From: Tritrichomonas musculus
Lineage: Eukaryota > Parabasalia > Tritrichomonadida > Tritrichomonadidae
Length of the DNA: 64,000 bases
Assembly: GCA_039105265.1 (NCBI GenBank)
Contig: JAPFFF010000012.1
Location: 1,178,001-1,242,000 of the forward strand
Direction of reading: 5' to 3'
Made by a program: the position numbers and the translations under genes. Positions within the stretch are counted from its first letter, which is position 1, and each line of letters begins with the position of its first letter. The notes beneath the pieces are model-generated. The model was given only the letters and a program-made list of their open reading frames with translations. It made no database searches and had not been told where the DNA came from. Of the stretch, positions 12,101 through 20,147 are shown piece by piece.

Positions 12101-12222
12101 TTAGTTAATAAATCATTTGATTTTTTAAGTTCTTGATTTTCTTTTTTTATTTCGATCATTTCTTTTTTTAGCAATGTTATTTCATTTTTGAATGATTGGA
12201 TTTCTACTTCAATGGATTGCAT
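9145..12222 (-). CDS. LRR_5 (BspA-like) plus Sel1-repeat protein
   Basis: A 1025-aa cytosolic-type repeat protein. Residues 1-60 are coiled coil (Lys/Glu heptads); 60-215 form a helical region; about 215-470 carry BspA-like LRR_5 repeats of roughly 23 aa (pattern C.....L..I.IP.SV..IG); about 560-1025 are Sel1-like/TPR-like repeats of about 36 aa with the signature KEAAKYYKMAADRG and variants, interrupted by DGIP turns. No signal peptide or membrane helix is visible. Sel1 repeats act as scaffolds and LRR_5 repeats are greatly expanded in trichomonads, often without secretion signals; the binding partner is unknown. The start ATG at 12222 is preceded by a TCACAA Inr-like word. The last Sel1 repeats (about 9160-9520 in DNA) are very similar, suggesting recent tandem duplication. 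Confidence 0.9.
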   Translation of the reverse strand: MQSIEVEIQSFKNEITLLKKEMIEIKKENQELKKSNDLLTKSQSDKFQEFEDSNLSDFLTFYIINTLISTNNLAAQELIGLINFLIIQNIHSPSPIKIFDGICIPNETENVRETVLFYLSLKNQNSKTVEKKIEIKNDIVEMLFLTNGLKSENFKNCITKFSEFSFSILASSKYFESMIEKINFIKTNIESKIFVNIILDEEDPANFKKACIDRIDINDSISRIKKNLFANCILLTNITIPPSVSSIGERCFENCINLKKISILSAITTIPDYCFSKCKSLKSVVIPLNATSIGNGAFENCSSLTEIKIPESVINIGDHCFSSCSLLETITISCPLQRIGDHCFYKCKSLKTITIPASTTYIGAHCFGSCSQLSMIKILSPIQKIENYCFNKCKSLTTFSIPSTVTELCHHCFNKCKALKFIFIPKSVTKIGNLCFNLCIKLIQALVPRSVTSIEADIFNGCSSLRTIIAPEASIDTFTGIKEPEQIANKVDFQAEALFLKMIYKNQIDTNLRHLVDSIKEKINEGNHFIISFYLDLVDANDGIKVDQEEYDKIAEFVIKGDKEYHSKYAAFLKSDKGKYQNKKKASQFLEEASKAGNIDAMYLYNIMLRYNESVPNEKLADEYLKKAADAGHLDAICDLAESLIANNDKDEAVNLLKIAADKGRQEAIFQYAMILLEIQEKNEAAKYFKKSADSSYNAESMYYYATIIKELNEAQREQDKSANLNYNSEVVKYLKKAAERRHLKSIVLLADMLYEGDGVAVNLRDAKNYYLMAARMDDAGSLYRYGLILLNDGYRANQAKGLKCIKKAADNGCIKAMHEYANSTTDSNEKDLYFKMACDNGYVPSMINYANKLFVGLDGIQQDKEKAALYYRKAADDPENGDSESMLKLAKMSNIGDGIPINKKEAAKYYKMAADRGIPEAMETYGWMLDNSDGIAGDKKEAAKYYKMAADNGSVEAMFNYGWMLQIGDGIPDDKKEAARYYKVAADNGNIEAMENYAYMLKSGDGIPKDEEEAEKYFEMAKKV

Positions 12223-12661
12223 TCGTTTTTTTGTGATTTTTAGTTTTAAAATGTGTTCTTAAGTTTTCTATTTAAAATTTATGAAATATATAATTATATT
12301 TATACCAATTGTTTTAAATTTTATAATTATAATATATTCATAATATTTTATAAGTCATTATTTAATTTAAATATTTATGAAATTATTAGATTTTTATCAT
12401 TATAAACAGAAGATATAAATATTTTTTTGATCTATCTGAAATTAAAAGTAACTCAAATTTTCTTCTTACTCCTCACAATTTTTTTAAGGTTTACGATTTT
12501 TGTTGAGACTGTAATTCAAATTTCATTTTGAAATATTTAAAGTATACAATTCAAAAAATTATTTGAGCAATAATCACTGGCGAAAATAGCTCATATACCT
12601 TTTAAAGTTAAAATCAAAAAAATTATTAATTCGTATTATTAAATATTTGAAAGTATATGAA
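12223..12661. other. Intergenic A/T spacer before tRNA-Val
   Basis: A/T-rich and gene-free; it forms the 5' flank of the divergent LRR/Sel1 gene and of the tRNA gene. No repeat or ORF was noticed. Confidence 0.6.
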
Positions 12662-12733
12662 GCCTCGGTATTATAACGGTTAGAATAGATGCTTTACACG
12701 CATTTGACCGCGGTTCGACTCCGCGCCGAGGCA
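12662..12733 (+). tRNA. tRNA-Val (anticodon UAC)
   Basis: The 7-bp acceptor stem GCCTCGG/CCGAGGC pairs perfectly. The anticodon arm GATGC-TTTACAC-GCATT presents UAC, reading GUA. The T arm CGCGG-TTCGACT-CCGCG is perfect and includes box B (GGTTCGACTCC). The discriminator base is A. A T-run begins at 12735, fitting a pol III terminator. No intron is seen. The D arm (TTAT...GAAT) pairs poorly, and box A departs from consensus, so activity is likely but not certain. Confidence 0.88.
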
Positions 12734-12734
12734 A

Positions 12735-12740
12735 TTTTTT
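12735..12740 (+). terminator. Pol III T-run after tRNA-Val
   Basis: Six or more T residues begin two bases after the tRNA discriminator, the usual RNA polymerase III stop. Confidence 0.6.
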
Positions 12741-13538
12741 ATTATCAATTTTTTTTATTTATTTAATGATAGCGTTCTTTAATTTTTTTTTCTAAAAAAA
12801 TTCTCATTGAAATCATCATTCTGCTCAAATATCATTATCAAAACCGCAAGGGCACCACCTCAAATTGACTGGAACAACGGGCCAATAAACAAGTGCGATT
12901 CACTGCGATGAAAGACATGCTTGTTGCTGCTGTTTAGTGACGAGTTGTTTTAAAAATAATGAAAAAGTTTATAAAAAGACAAATAAACCATTCTATTTTT
13001 TTTTTTTTTTTTTTGATATGTTTACAAAATCCATATGAATATTTTTTTTATCTTAAAATTTCTGTTATCCCAACGGTTTATCCTTGTTCGACAGGATTAG
13101 ATAATTTTACTGGTTTAAAATTAAACGATGATCAGGTATTAGTATTTTGATATCTCTTTATGAAAAATTGTATTCAAATTGAAATAATTAAATAGTTTAT
13201 ATTATATCTCCATTCAAAAAAAAAAAAGTAAATTTCAATTGAACCCCATAATCTTTTCCTTTAATCAGATAATGAATTTCATATTGAATTTTTTGTAAAA
13301 ACATGAAAATTATTATTATTCTATGTATTTGGTTTTATGATATATAAAAAAGTACTCATAATTTCATTGTTTTATTATTATTCATGTTTGTGATAGGACT
13401 GAGGGTTGAAATCAAATCATTTTTTTAATAGAAAAAGTTTGAACTCTATTGAAAAATTTTGTTTTGGAACTACTTTTCAATATCATAATTAGAAAAAGAT
13501 AAGTGAATTCAAATATTATATAACTTTTTTATATATCT
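12741..13538. other. Intergenic region with a GC-richer island
   Basis: Mostly A/T sequence. At about 12840-12945 there is an abrupt island with balanced base composition that carries no plausible ORF and could be a small non-coding RNA or a decayed repeat. I do not recognise U1-U6, SRP or RNase P motifs in it. The 63-codon frame at 12959-13150 runs through a T-run and looks like chance. Confidence 0.5.
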
Positions 13539-15446
13539 ATGTCTTCTCTATTTTTTCAAGAAGTTTTTGGAACTTCAAGTGCCCCACAAAATGAGTGTTC
13601 AAATACAAAAATCGATTTTCCTTATCCAACTTTACCAGAAGTATCCGATCTTTACCAAAAATTAATTGATACATGTGCAGACCCTCAATCTTTGTTAGAT
13701 TTATTAAATATACAAATTATGAATCATATCCGTTCTGGTACACCTGATCATTTCAATAATTTTCAACTTAGTCAGATGCTCAATCCATTTTTCACAATTC
13801 TGCCTTACATTCTTTCAGATCGATCAATAATAGCACAAACACATTCAGTACTGATAAAAGTGAACCATTTTTTATCGCCATGGCAATATTTTAGTTTTCA
13901 AAGTTTTTATTCATATTTTGATTGTATATTATCATCAAAAATTTACACTGGCGAGTCCCGTCAATGGTTGATTTCAACAATTTTTGATTTACTTTCGCAA
14001 AATAAATCTGTATTTTCAAATTCAGTTGTAACCAGGGTCCATCTTAAAGATAAGCAATTTAAAGACAGTTTGCACGCAGTTGTTAATAAAGATAAAACGA
14101 TTAGTATTTATTCGCAAAACACTTGCATCAAAAAAGGAATATTAACATATGAGCCAGACGAAAATTTTCCAATTCACCAAATAATAGAGATGAACAAAGA
14201 CAAAAAAGTAACATACAAAGTTCGCATTGTATTTTTGGACTCAAGTAATGAAAAAGTTACATCAGATAGTTTTGAACACTTTTTAAATGATGGCTCACAA
14301 ATCTATCAGTTAATATGGTCATGCGTTTCATGCAAAAACAATGAATTTACATTTGAAGAACTCGATGTAATTGTTCGAACGATTCTTGGATATAATGGAA
14401 CTTTTCTTCAAATCTTTTATTATTCGCAACTAAATGAAAGCCTATTCAAATCGCTTATGTCTGCAGCAATTTTTATACATCGCCACACCTTTGTTTTAAA
14501 AACTTTAATCTGGGCCATTTTTGATGAAGCTACTGATAAAAATAAACTATTCAAATCTCCTTTTCCTGGCGTTAAATATATTATCACTTTTGTGCGTGAT
14601 GTAACGAAAAAAAAAATGTCTTTTTTGATGGAACAAATGATTGAGTACATTGATCTTTTTGAATTAGATGAGAATAATTTTGATTTGGTTGATTTCTTAA
14701 GTGATTCGAATTTCAAGCATGGAATAATTAAGAGGTTTTGGGAATCTCTTCTTTTGGCAGCACAAACTTTTCCTAAAACAATTTTTGATATTTGCTTCCA
14801 ATTAAAAACGTACTCTGACATGTACCTTTCAAAAGACCACAATCGAAACTGTTATTCGCAAGCAAAAGATCTTATGTTAAGTGAAGTAATAATACCATCA
14901 TTATTTAATAATTTGAGATTAGCAACCGATAAAAATCGAAAAGATTGTTTAAACTTTGTCATAAAGTCAGTTACTCTCACAACAGCATCAAATAAAGATG
15001 ACGAGTTTGGTCTCCTTGGGGTTGAGCCTCTAAAAAAGTTCCTTGAATATATTTGTGCGGATTCATCAAACTTGAATGTGAAAGATATATTAATGCCTTC
15101 AATTCAACATTTTGTTAACGCAGCTCATGATTTAATTGACTGTGTTAAAGGTTCTACAGAATATCTAAGAAAATGTGCTCCTAAAAAAACCAGCAATTTC
15201 ACATCATCGTCCACCTTTAATGACTTCTCTGAAGATGAGGTTGAGCATCCACAAATTCCAGTTCTAAGGAAAAAGAGAACATCAAAATCCGCGTCTGAAA
15301 ATCTTGCAACTTTAAAAGATTCAGAACAGAGCGTAAATCATCTGGAGCAATTCAAAGAAATACCAAGCAATCAAATTCCTTGGAAAAGTAGAATTGCCAA
15401 AGATATATTTTATTCGTATTATGTAAGTCAACATGAAAAACAATGA
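13539..15446 (+). CDS. Unrecognised 635-aa protein
   Basis: An intact frame starting with the ATG at 13539. I do not recognise the family. The N-terminal 150 residues are helical with Phe/Leu-rich stretches. A predominantly beta stretch at about 165-250 (VTRVHLKDKQF through the SFEHF region) could be a PH-like fold. The rest is helical, and the last about 90 residues are Ser/Lys-rich and look disordered. There is no signal peptide or membrane helix. The helical mid-region could belong to a GTPase-activating or scaffold protein, but no arginine-finger motif is clear. Confidence 0.8.
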   Translation: MSSLFFQEVFGTSSAPQNECSNTKIDFPYPTLPEVSDLYQKLIDTCADPQSLLDLLNIQIMNHIRSGTPDHFNNFQLSQMLNPFFTILPYILSDRSIIAQTHSVLIKVNHFLSPWQYFSFQSFYSYFDCILSSKIYTGESRQWLISTIFDLLSQNKSVFSNSVVTRVHLKDKQFKDSLHAVVNKDKTISIYSQNTCIKKGILTYEPDENFPIHQIIEMNKDKKVTYKVRIVFLDSSNEKVTSDSFEHFLNDGSQIYQLIWSCVSCKNNEFTFEELDVIVRTILGYNGTFLQIFYYSQLNESLFKSLMSAAIFIHRHTFVLKTLIWAIFDEATDKNKLFKSPFPGVKYIITFVRDVTKKKMSFLMEQMIEYIDLFELDENNFDLVDFLSDSNFKHGIIKRFWESLLLAAQTFPKTIFDICFQLKTYSDMYLSKDHNRNCYSQAKDLMLSEVIIPSLFNNLRLATDKNRKDCLNFVIKSVTLTTASNKDDEFGLLGVEPLKKFLEYICADSSNLNVKDILMPSIQHFVNAAHDLIDCVKGSTEYLRKCAPKKTSNFTSSSTFNDFSEDEVEHPQIPVLRKKRTSKSASENLATLKDSEQSVNHLEQFKEIPSNQIPWKSRIAKDIFYSYYVSQHEKQ

Positions 15447-15855
15447 GAAATTGTTTTTTACTATTTTATTGCTGTTGATATCGTTGTTTTTTATTATTGC
15501 ATATATTAATCAAATGTTAACTTTATTTTTTCTTGTATTCTAATATGGTGTTTATATTTCTAAATTAATGATGTTCTTTTTTATCTTTGAATTTTTTTTT
15601 TTTTTTTTTTTTTATCTATTATCTCTTTTCTTTTGATGATGAATTTAGAGCAATAAAATGGTTGTTGCTTTTTATAATTGAAAAGCAATCTCTTTTTTTT
15701 TAGAAACTAATTGGTAGATGAATCCTTCGATTTATAAAGATTGTGCTTGATCTAATACAAATTGCACTTTTTAATGTCGAGGTAATTAACTGAAATGTAT
15801 CATTCATTGAATTAATTACCAAAAAGATTTTAAACTTTTTCAAAATATATTTTAT
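15447..15855. other. Intergenic region, 5' flank of the stalk-protein gene
   Basis: A/T-rich with a T-run near 15592-15614. It should contain the promoter, and possibly a missing first exon, of the following gene. I found no trichomonad-type ACTAACACACAG splice motif. Confidence 0.5.
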
Positions 15856-18219
15856 TTGTCACTTTTTTATTTTTTTACAACGTTGATTTCTATTCTCTTT
15901 CTTTTCTTTTTCAGCAATTGTACGCCAAACAACTATTTTAAATCGCATAACCAGCCTACAAATGCACACTTAAATGTAATCAATAGATATTCTTTTAATA
16001 AAAAAATAAAACAAATTGAATTGCAAAAAATTGAAATATCTGAAGAAACAAATTTTGAGCAAATCTCATCAAAACAAGAACAATTCGATCCAATATCTCA
16101 ATCAAAGCAGGAGCAGATTGATCAAGGAGCATTCAATCAAATTAATACCATAATAACGATTGAACAGGAAAATGCAACAAATGAGCAAGAAAAGATGCAT
16201 CAACCAAGCGAAGAACAAGATAATCATGTGCATCAACCTACTCAAGAGTTAAATAATCCAACACCCCATCCAACACAAGAGCAAAATAATCCAATGCAAC
16301 ATCCTACACAAGAACCAAATAATTCAACACATAAGCCTACGCAAGAGCCAAATAATCCAACGCATCAACCTACGCAAGAGCCAAATAATTCAACATACCC
16401 AAAAACTCAAGAGCCAAATAATCCGACACATCAACCTACACAAGAGCCAAATAATCCAACACACCAGCCAACACAAGAGCCAAATAATTCAACATACCAA
16501 AAAACTCAAGAGCCAAATAGTCCAGCACATCAACCTACGCAAGAGCAAAACAATCCGACACACCAGCCAACACAAGAGCCAAATAATTCAACATACCAAA
16601 AAACTCAAGAGCCAAATGATCCAACACATCAGCCAACACAAGAGCCAAATAATCCAACTCATCAACCTACGCAAGAGCCAAATAATTCAACATACCAAAA
16701 AACTCAAGAACCAAATGATCCAACACATCAACCTACGCAAGAGCAAAACAATCCAACGCATCAACCTACACAAGAGCCAAATAATTCAACATACCAAAAA
16801 ACTCAAGAGCCAAATGATCCAACACATCAACCTACACAAGAGCCAAATAATTCAACATACCAAAAAACTCAAGAACCAAATGATCCAACACATCAACCAA
16901 CACAAGAGCCAAATAATCCAACTCATCAACCTACACAAGAGCCAAATAATTCAACATACCAAAAAACTCAAGAACCAAATGATCCAACACATCAACCTAC
17001 GCAAGAGCAAAACAATCCAACGCATCAACCTACACAAGAGCCAAATAATTCAACACATCAGCCTACGCAAGAGCCAAATAATCCAACACACCAGCCAACA
17101 CAAGAGCCAAATAATTCAACATACCAGAAAACTCAAGAACCAAATGATCCAACACATCAACCTACGCAAGAGCAAAACAATCCAACACATCAACCTACGC
17201 AAGAGCAAAACAATCCAACGCATCAACCTACACAAGAGCCAAATAATTCAACATACCAGAAAACTCAAGAGCCAAATGATCCAACACATCAACCTACACA
17301 AGATCCAAATAGTCCAGCATATCAACCTACGCAAGAGCAAAACAATCCAACACACCAGCCTACACAAGCGCCAAATAATCCAACACACCAACCAACACAA
17401 GAGCAAAATGACTCAACACCGCCTTCATTTGAAACAACTTATGAAGACAATCACAATGATGATAATCAAAACGATAATAATAATCACAATGATAATAATA
17501 ATGACAACATTAATGATAACAATAATGATAATAATAATGATAATAATAATGATGATAATAATGATAATAATAATGATAATAATAATGATAATAATAATGA
17601 TAATAATAATGATAATAATAATGATAATAATAATGATAATAATAATGATAATAATAATGATAATAATAATGATAATAATAATGATAATAATAATGATAAT
17701 AATAATGATAATAATAATGATAATAATAATGATAATAATAATGATAATAATAATGATAATAATAATGATAATAATAATGATAATAATAATGATAATAATA
17801 ATGATAATAATAATGATAATAATAATGATAATAATAATGATAATAATAATGATAACAATAATGACAATAATAACGATGATGACGAATACGGTGATAATAA
17901 CGACAATCATAATGGCAATAATGATGATAACCCTGATGACCATGATGATGACAAAGATAAAAATGACAATGAAAATGATGAAAATAAAAATGATAACAAT
18001 AATAATGATATAAAAGGCGACAATAATGAAGATGAAAGTTCCAAAATTAGTGAATTTTCATGGAAAGAAATGGCGAAATCTATTCTAACCTTTGCATTTG
18101 GGTTTCTTATTGTCGTTTTCGCTGTTGGTCTCTATGCAACATGCGTGCGTTTCGTCAGGCAGAGACATATTGAAAATCAGGTCGATGAACCTCTTCTTGT
18201 CCCTCCTGAGTTTAATTAA
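15856..18219 (+). CDS. Mucin-like single-pass surface protein with 11-aa and Asn/Asp repeats
   Basis: A low-complexity membrane protein. A hydrophobic N-terminal segment (FFTTLISILFLFFFSNC) resembles a signal peptide. About 36 copies of an 11-aa unit (consensus QPTQEPNNPTH, alternating with QKTQEPNDPTH) fill roughly residues 125-515. They give many NNST glycosylation sequons and Thr sites, as in a mucin-like stalk. Then follow about 30 units of DNNN from a 12-bp microsatellite, an acidic stretch, a membrane helix at about 742-764 (LTFAFGFLIVVFAVGLYATC) and a short cytoplasmic tail. No ATG exists at the 5' end of the frame: 15856 is TTG, an in-frame stop lies at 15808, and the first in-frame ATG is near 16195, after the signal peptide. 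A small upstream exon, non-AUG start or homopolymer error is possible. Confidence 0.75.
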   Translation: MSLFYFFTTLISILFLFFFSNCTPNNYFKSHNQPTNAHLNVINRYSFNKKIKQIELQKIEISEETNFEQISSKQEQFDPISQSKQEQIDQGAFNQINTIITIEQENATNEQEKMHQPSEEQDNHVHQPTQELNNPTPHPTQEQNNPMQHPTQEPNNSTHKPTQEPNNPTHQPTQEPNNSTYPKTQEPNNPTHQPTQEPNNPTHQPTQEPNNSTYQKTQEPNSPAHQPTQEQNNPTHQPTQEPNNSTYQKTQEPNDPTHQPTQEPNNPTHQPTQEPNNSTYQKTQEPNDPTHQPTQEQNNPTHQPTQEPNNSTYQKTQEPNDPTHQPTQEPNNSTYQKTQEPNDPTHQPTQEPNNPTHQPTQEPNNSTYQKTQEPNDPTHQPTQEQNNPTHQPTQEPNNSTHQPTQEPNNPTHQPTQEPNNSTYQKTQEPNDPTHQPTQEQNNPTHQPTQEQNNPTHQPTQEPNNSTYQKTQEPNDPTHQPTQDPNSPAYQPTQEQNNPTHQPTQAPNNPTHQPTQEQNDSTPPSFETTYEDNHNDDNQNDNNNHNDNNNDNINDNNNDNNNDNNNDDNNDNNNDNNNDNNNDNNNDNNNDNNNDNNNDNNNDNNNDNNNDNNNDNNNDNNNDNNNDNNNDNNNDNNNDNNNDNNNDNNNDNNNDNNNDNNNDNNNDNNNDNNNDDDEYGDNNDNHNGNNDDNPDDHDDDKDKNDNENDENKNDNNNNDIKGDNNEDESSKISEFSWKEMAKSILTFAFGFLIVVFAVGLYATCVRFVRQRHIENQVDEPLLVPPEFN
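16250..17412 (+). repeat. 33-bp tandem repeat array (11-aa Thr/Pro units)
   Basis: About 36 in-frame copies of a 33-bp unit within the stalk-protein gene. They form a higher-order alternation of NNSTYQKTQ and PTHQPTQ variants, consistent with unequal exchange in blocks of two or three units. Confidence 0.9.
17500..17860 (+). repeat. 12-bp microsatellite GATAATAATAAT in coding frame
   Basis: Around 30 near-perfect 12-bp units encode (DNNN)n. The length is divisible by three so copy-number change keeps the frame. The long Ile/Leu-only frames on the opposite strand are its shadow. Confidence 0.92.
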
Positions 18220-18883
18220 TTCCATCCATATTAATTCTTTGTTTGTTTAGTTTTATCTATTTCTTATAAAAAATGCTTTGTAAATCAAATATCTTAATTT
18301 TTCTGTTTATTTGCTTGTTTATTTAGATTGTTTTGAATGATTTTTGGGTCAATGAAATTGTCATGTATTGTAATACCAGTGCAAGTTACAAATTTAGATT
18401 ATGAATAATTATCAGATTAGAAGTCAATGATCAGTAAAAGATTAAAATAAGCAAAAAGTTCAAATATATCTTTTTATCATTTCAAGACAGAATGTTAAAT
18501 GATTGATTTATGAAATTAAAATGAATATCAAATGTTCATATTTTTTTTTATTATTTCTGGTAAAAATGATAAACTTGAAAATTATGAGATGATTTGCCTA
18601 AAAAAAGTAAAAATAGTCTTAATAAATTATATTATTTGATTTTCATCATCATGATGCAGATTGGAGTAATAGTTCATTCAAAAAAATTGAATGATGGTCA
18701 GCGGTAGGCCAAACATTGGCCATTACTATCAATAATTCAAAATCATTCAATTTTTTTTTTTTTGAAAATATCCAAACAAAAATTAAATAAAAAATGATCG
18801 TTTGAAATCATTACTATCAAAAATTGAAAATCATTCAATGTTTTAAATTTATGTGAAATCAAATAAATTTTACTATTTTCAAA
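18220..18883. other. Intergenic region with an 87-bp direct repeat
   Basis: A/T-rich. The words attactatcaataattc (18722) and attactatcaaaaattg (18809) begin two related stretches of about 29 bp, 87 bp apart, each ending in aaaatcattcaat. A small hairpin GGCCA-aaca-TTGGCC lies just before the first copy. There is no ORF. Confidence 0.55.
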
Positions 18884-19960
18884 ATGAATAATCAAGATGA
18901 TATTATCAGAAAATTTAGCTGTTTTCTTGTTCAGAAAGTTTCAACAAATGGTTCTTTAGTAGTTGGTACAAAAACTATCAGCTTCGAATTATCATCACAA
19001 AAAAAAAAAAGTATTATTATTGATTATCAATCAATTACAAATATTGATTTGCAAGCAAGTTTTGGTGATGTTATTACTAATTTTGAAATAAGCGTTGGTG
19101 ATCAAAAATACAATTTTTCTGGTATTCATGATATTCAGGCTTTAAACGATTTAATTCACTTAAGACAAAAGATCTTGCAAGAGCCAAAAGTAGATTATGG
19201 GTTTATCAATCAAGATAAAAGTGTCGTTCAATTTACAGATCTGAATGATCCTCAACTTATATATTCATGCATTATTCCTGCAACCCTTGATCAAATAAAG
19301 GAAAAAATCTTGAGCAAAACATTTTTTTCTGAAATTTACGCTTCTTTTGGAAGTACGGACGTTAATCTTGAAGAATGGACAATTAAAAATGGCTATAGAG
19401 AACGAACTATCTATTATAATAAGTTATTGATTATTCCAATTTTTGGTAAAAAGTTGCTTCATTTGTCTGAATTACAACGTTTATTTGAAATGCCAAAAAA
19501 AATTGGTATCAGTGTGACATCTGATTTGGGTGATACTCCGTTTGCTGATTGTTTTGATCCTCAAGTGCAATTAGTTTTTGATGATAAAGGCGGTTCAGTT
19601 GAATTTTTGTGTAAAATTGATGTGATTTGGTCCAAAAGTCCAGCTGTAGAGTCAATTATTCAAAACCAGACTGTATCTTCAACAAAAGAATTTTATGCTA
19701 CGCTAGGAAATAGATTACTTTCGACGTTTGGTGGTGATGAAGAAGAGAAGCCAAAAGAAGAAGATGAAGAAGAGAAATATGAAGATGAATTCGCAAAAAC
19801 GAAGAAAATTTATAAAATTGCCATCATAGCACTAATTCTGACATTGATCTTAACTTGCCATTTCAAATACAGAAATAAATATGAAAAAAAACAATTTGCA
19901 CATTTCTTAATTAAAATGGCTATTCTAGGAAATTTCCTTCTGTTGTTGGTATTTTTCTAA
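18884..19960 (+). CDS. GRAM-VASt (Lam/Aster-like) sterol-transfer protein
   Basis: Likely moves sterol or another lipid at a membrane contact site. Residues 5-95 form a PH/GRAM-like domain. Residues about 120-280 match a VASt (StAR-like) domain: the start SCIIPATLDQIKEKI, the EEWTIKNGYRERTIYYNK strand pair, and the C-terminal helix after the TVSST segment. An acidic linker (about 285-303) leads to two hydrophobic segments (about 310-330 and 342-358) that would anchor it to the ER. This order is the same as in yeast Lam/Ysp proteins and animal GRAMD1/Aster, though it is shorter (358 aa) and the second hydrophobic segment ends the protein. The start ATG at 18884 follows a TTTTCAAA word. The assignment is from visible fold motifs, not a search. 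Confidence 0.72.
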   Translation: MNNQDDIIRKFSCFLVQKVSTNGSLVVGTKTISFELSSQKKKSIIIDYQSITNIDLQASFGDVITNFEISVGDQKYNFSGIHDIQALNDLIHLRQKILQEPKVDYGFINQDKSVVQFTDLNDPQLIYSCIIPATLDQIKEKILSKTFFSEIYASFGSTDVNLEEWTIKNGYRERTIYYNKLLIIPIFGKKLLHLSELQRLFEMPKKIGISVTSDLGDTPFADCFDPQVQLVFDDKGGSVEFLCKIDVIWSKSPAVESIIQNQTVSSTKEFYATLGNRLLSTFGGDEEEKPKEEDEEEKYEDEFAKTKKIYKIAIIALILTLILTCHFKYRNKYEKKQFAHFLIKMAILGNFLLLLVFF

Positions 19961-20147
19961 ATAAATTGTTACTTTTTCTTAATATTTTAACTGATTTTAG
20001 AAACAAAGATAAATTGAGTTATTATTATTCGAAGATGATGCTTGACTTCAATTGTAAATCATCAACAAACAGATATCATAAAAAAAAATTGAAGACTTAA
20101 AACTTGGTATATTTTCGAGTATTAAGTATGAGAAAAAATGATTGGTT

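Noticed and set aside
12959-13150. 63-codon plus-strand frame
   Set aside because: It runs through a poly-T tract giving poly-Phe, has no family-like motif and is probably chance.
17425-17943. Long minus-strand frames of almost pure Ile or Leu/Ser
   Set aside because: They are shadows of the 12-bp microsatellite in the stalk-protein gene and have no other coding signal.
16616-18013. 465-codon frame in a second plus-strand frame over the 33-bp repeats
   Set aside because: A repeat keeps several frames open at once. The chosen frame has the signal-like start, membrane helix and balanced use; this one has none.
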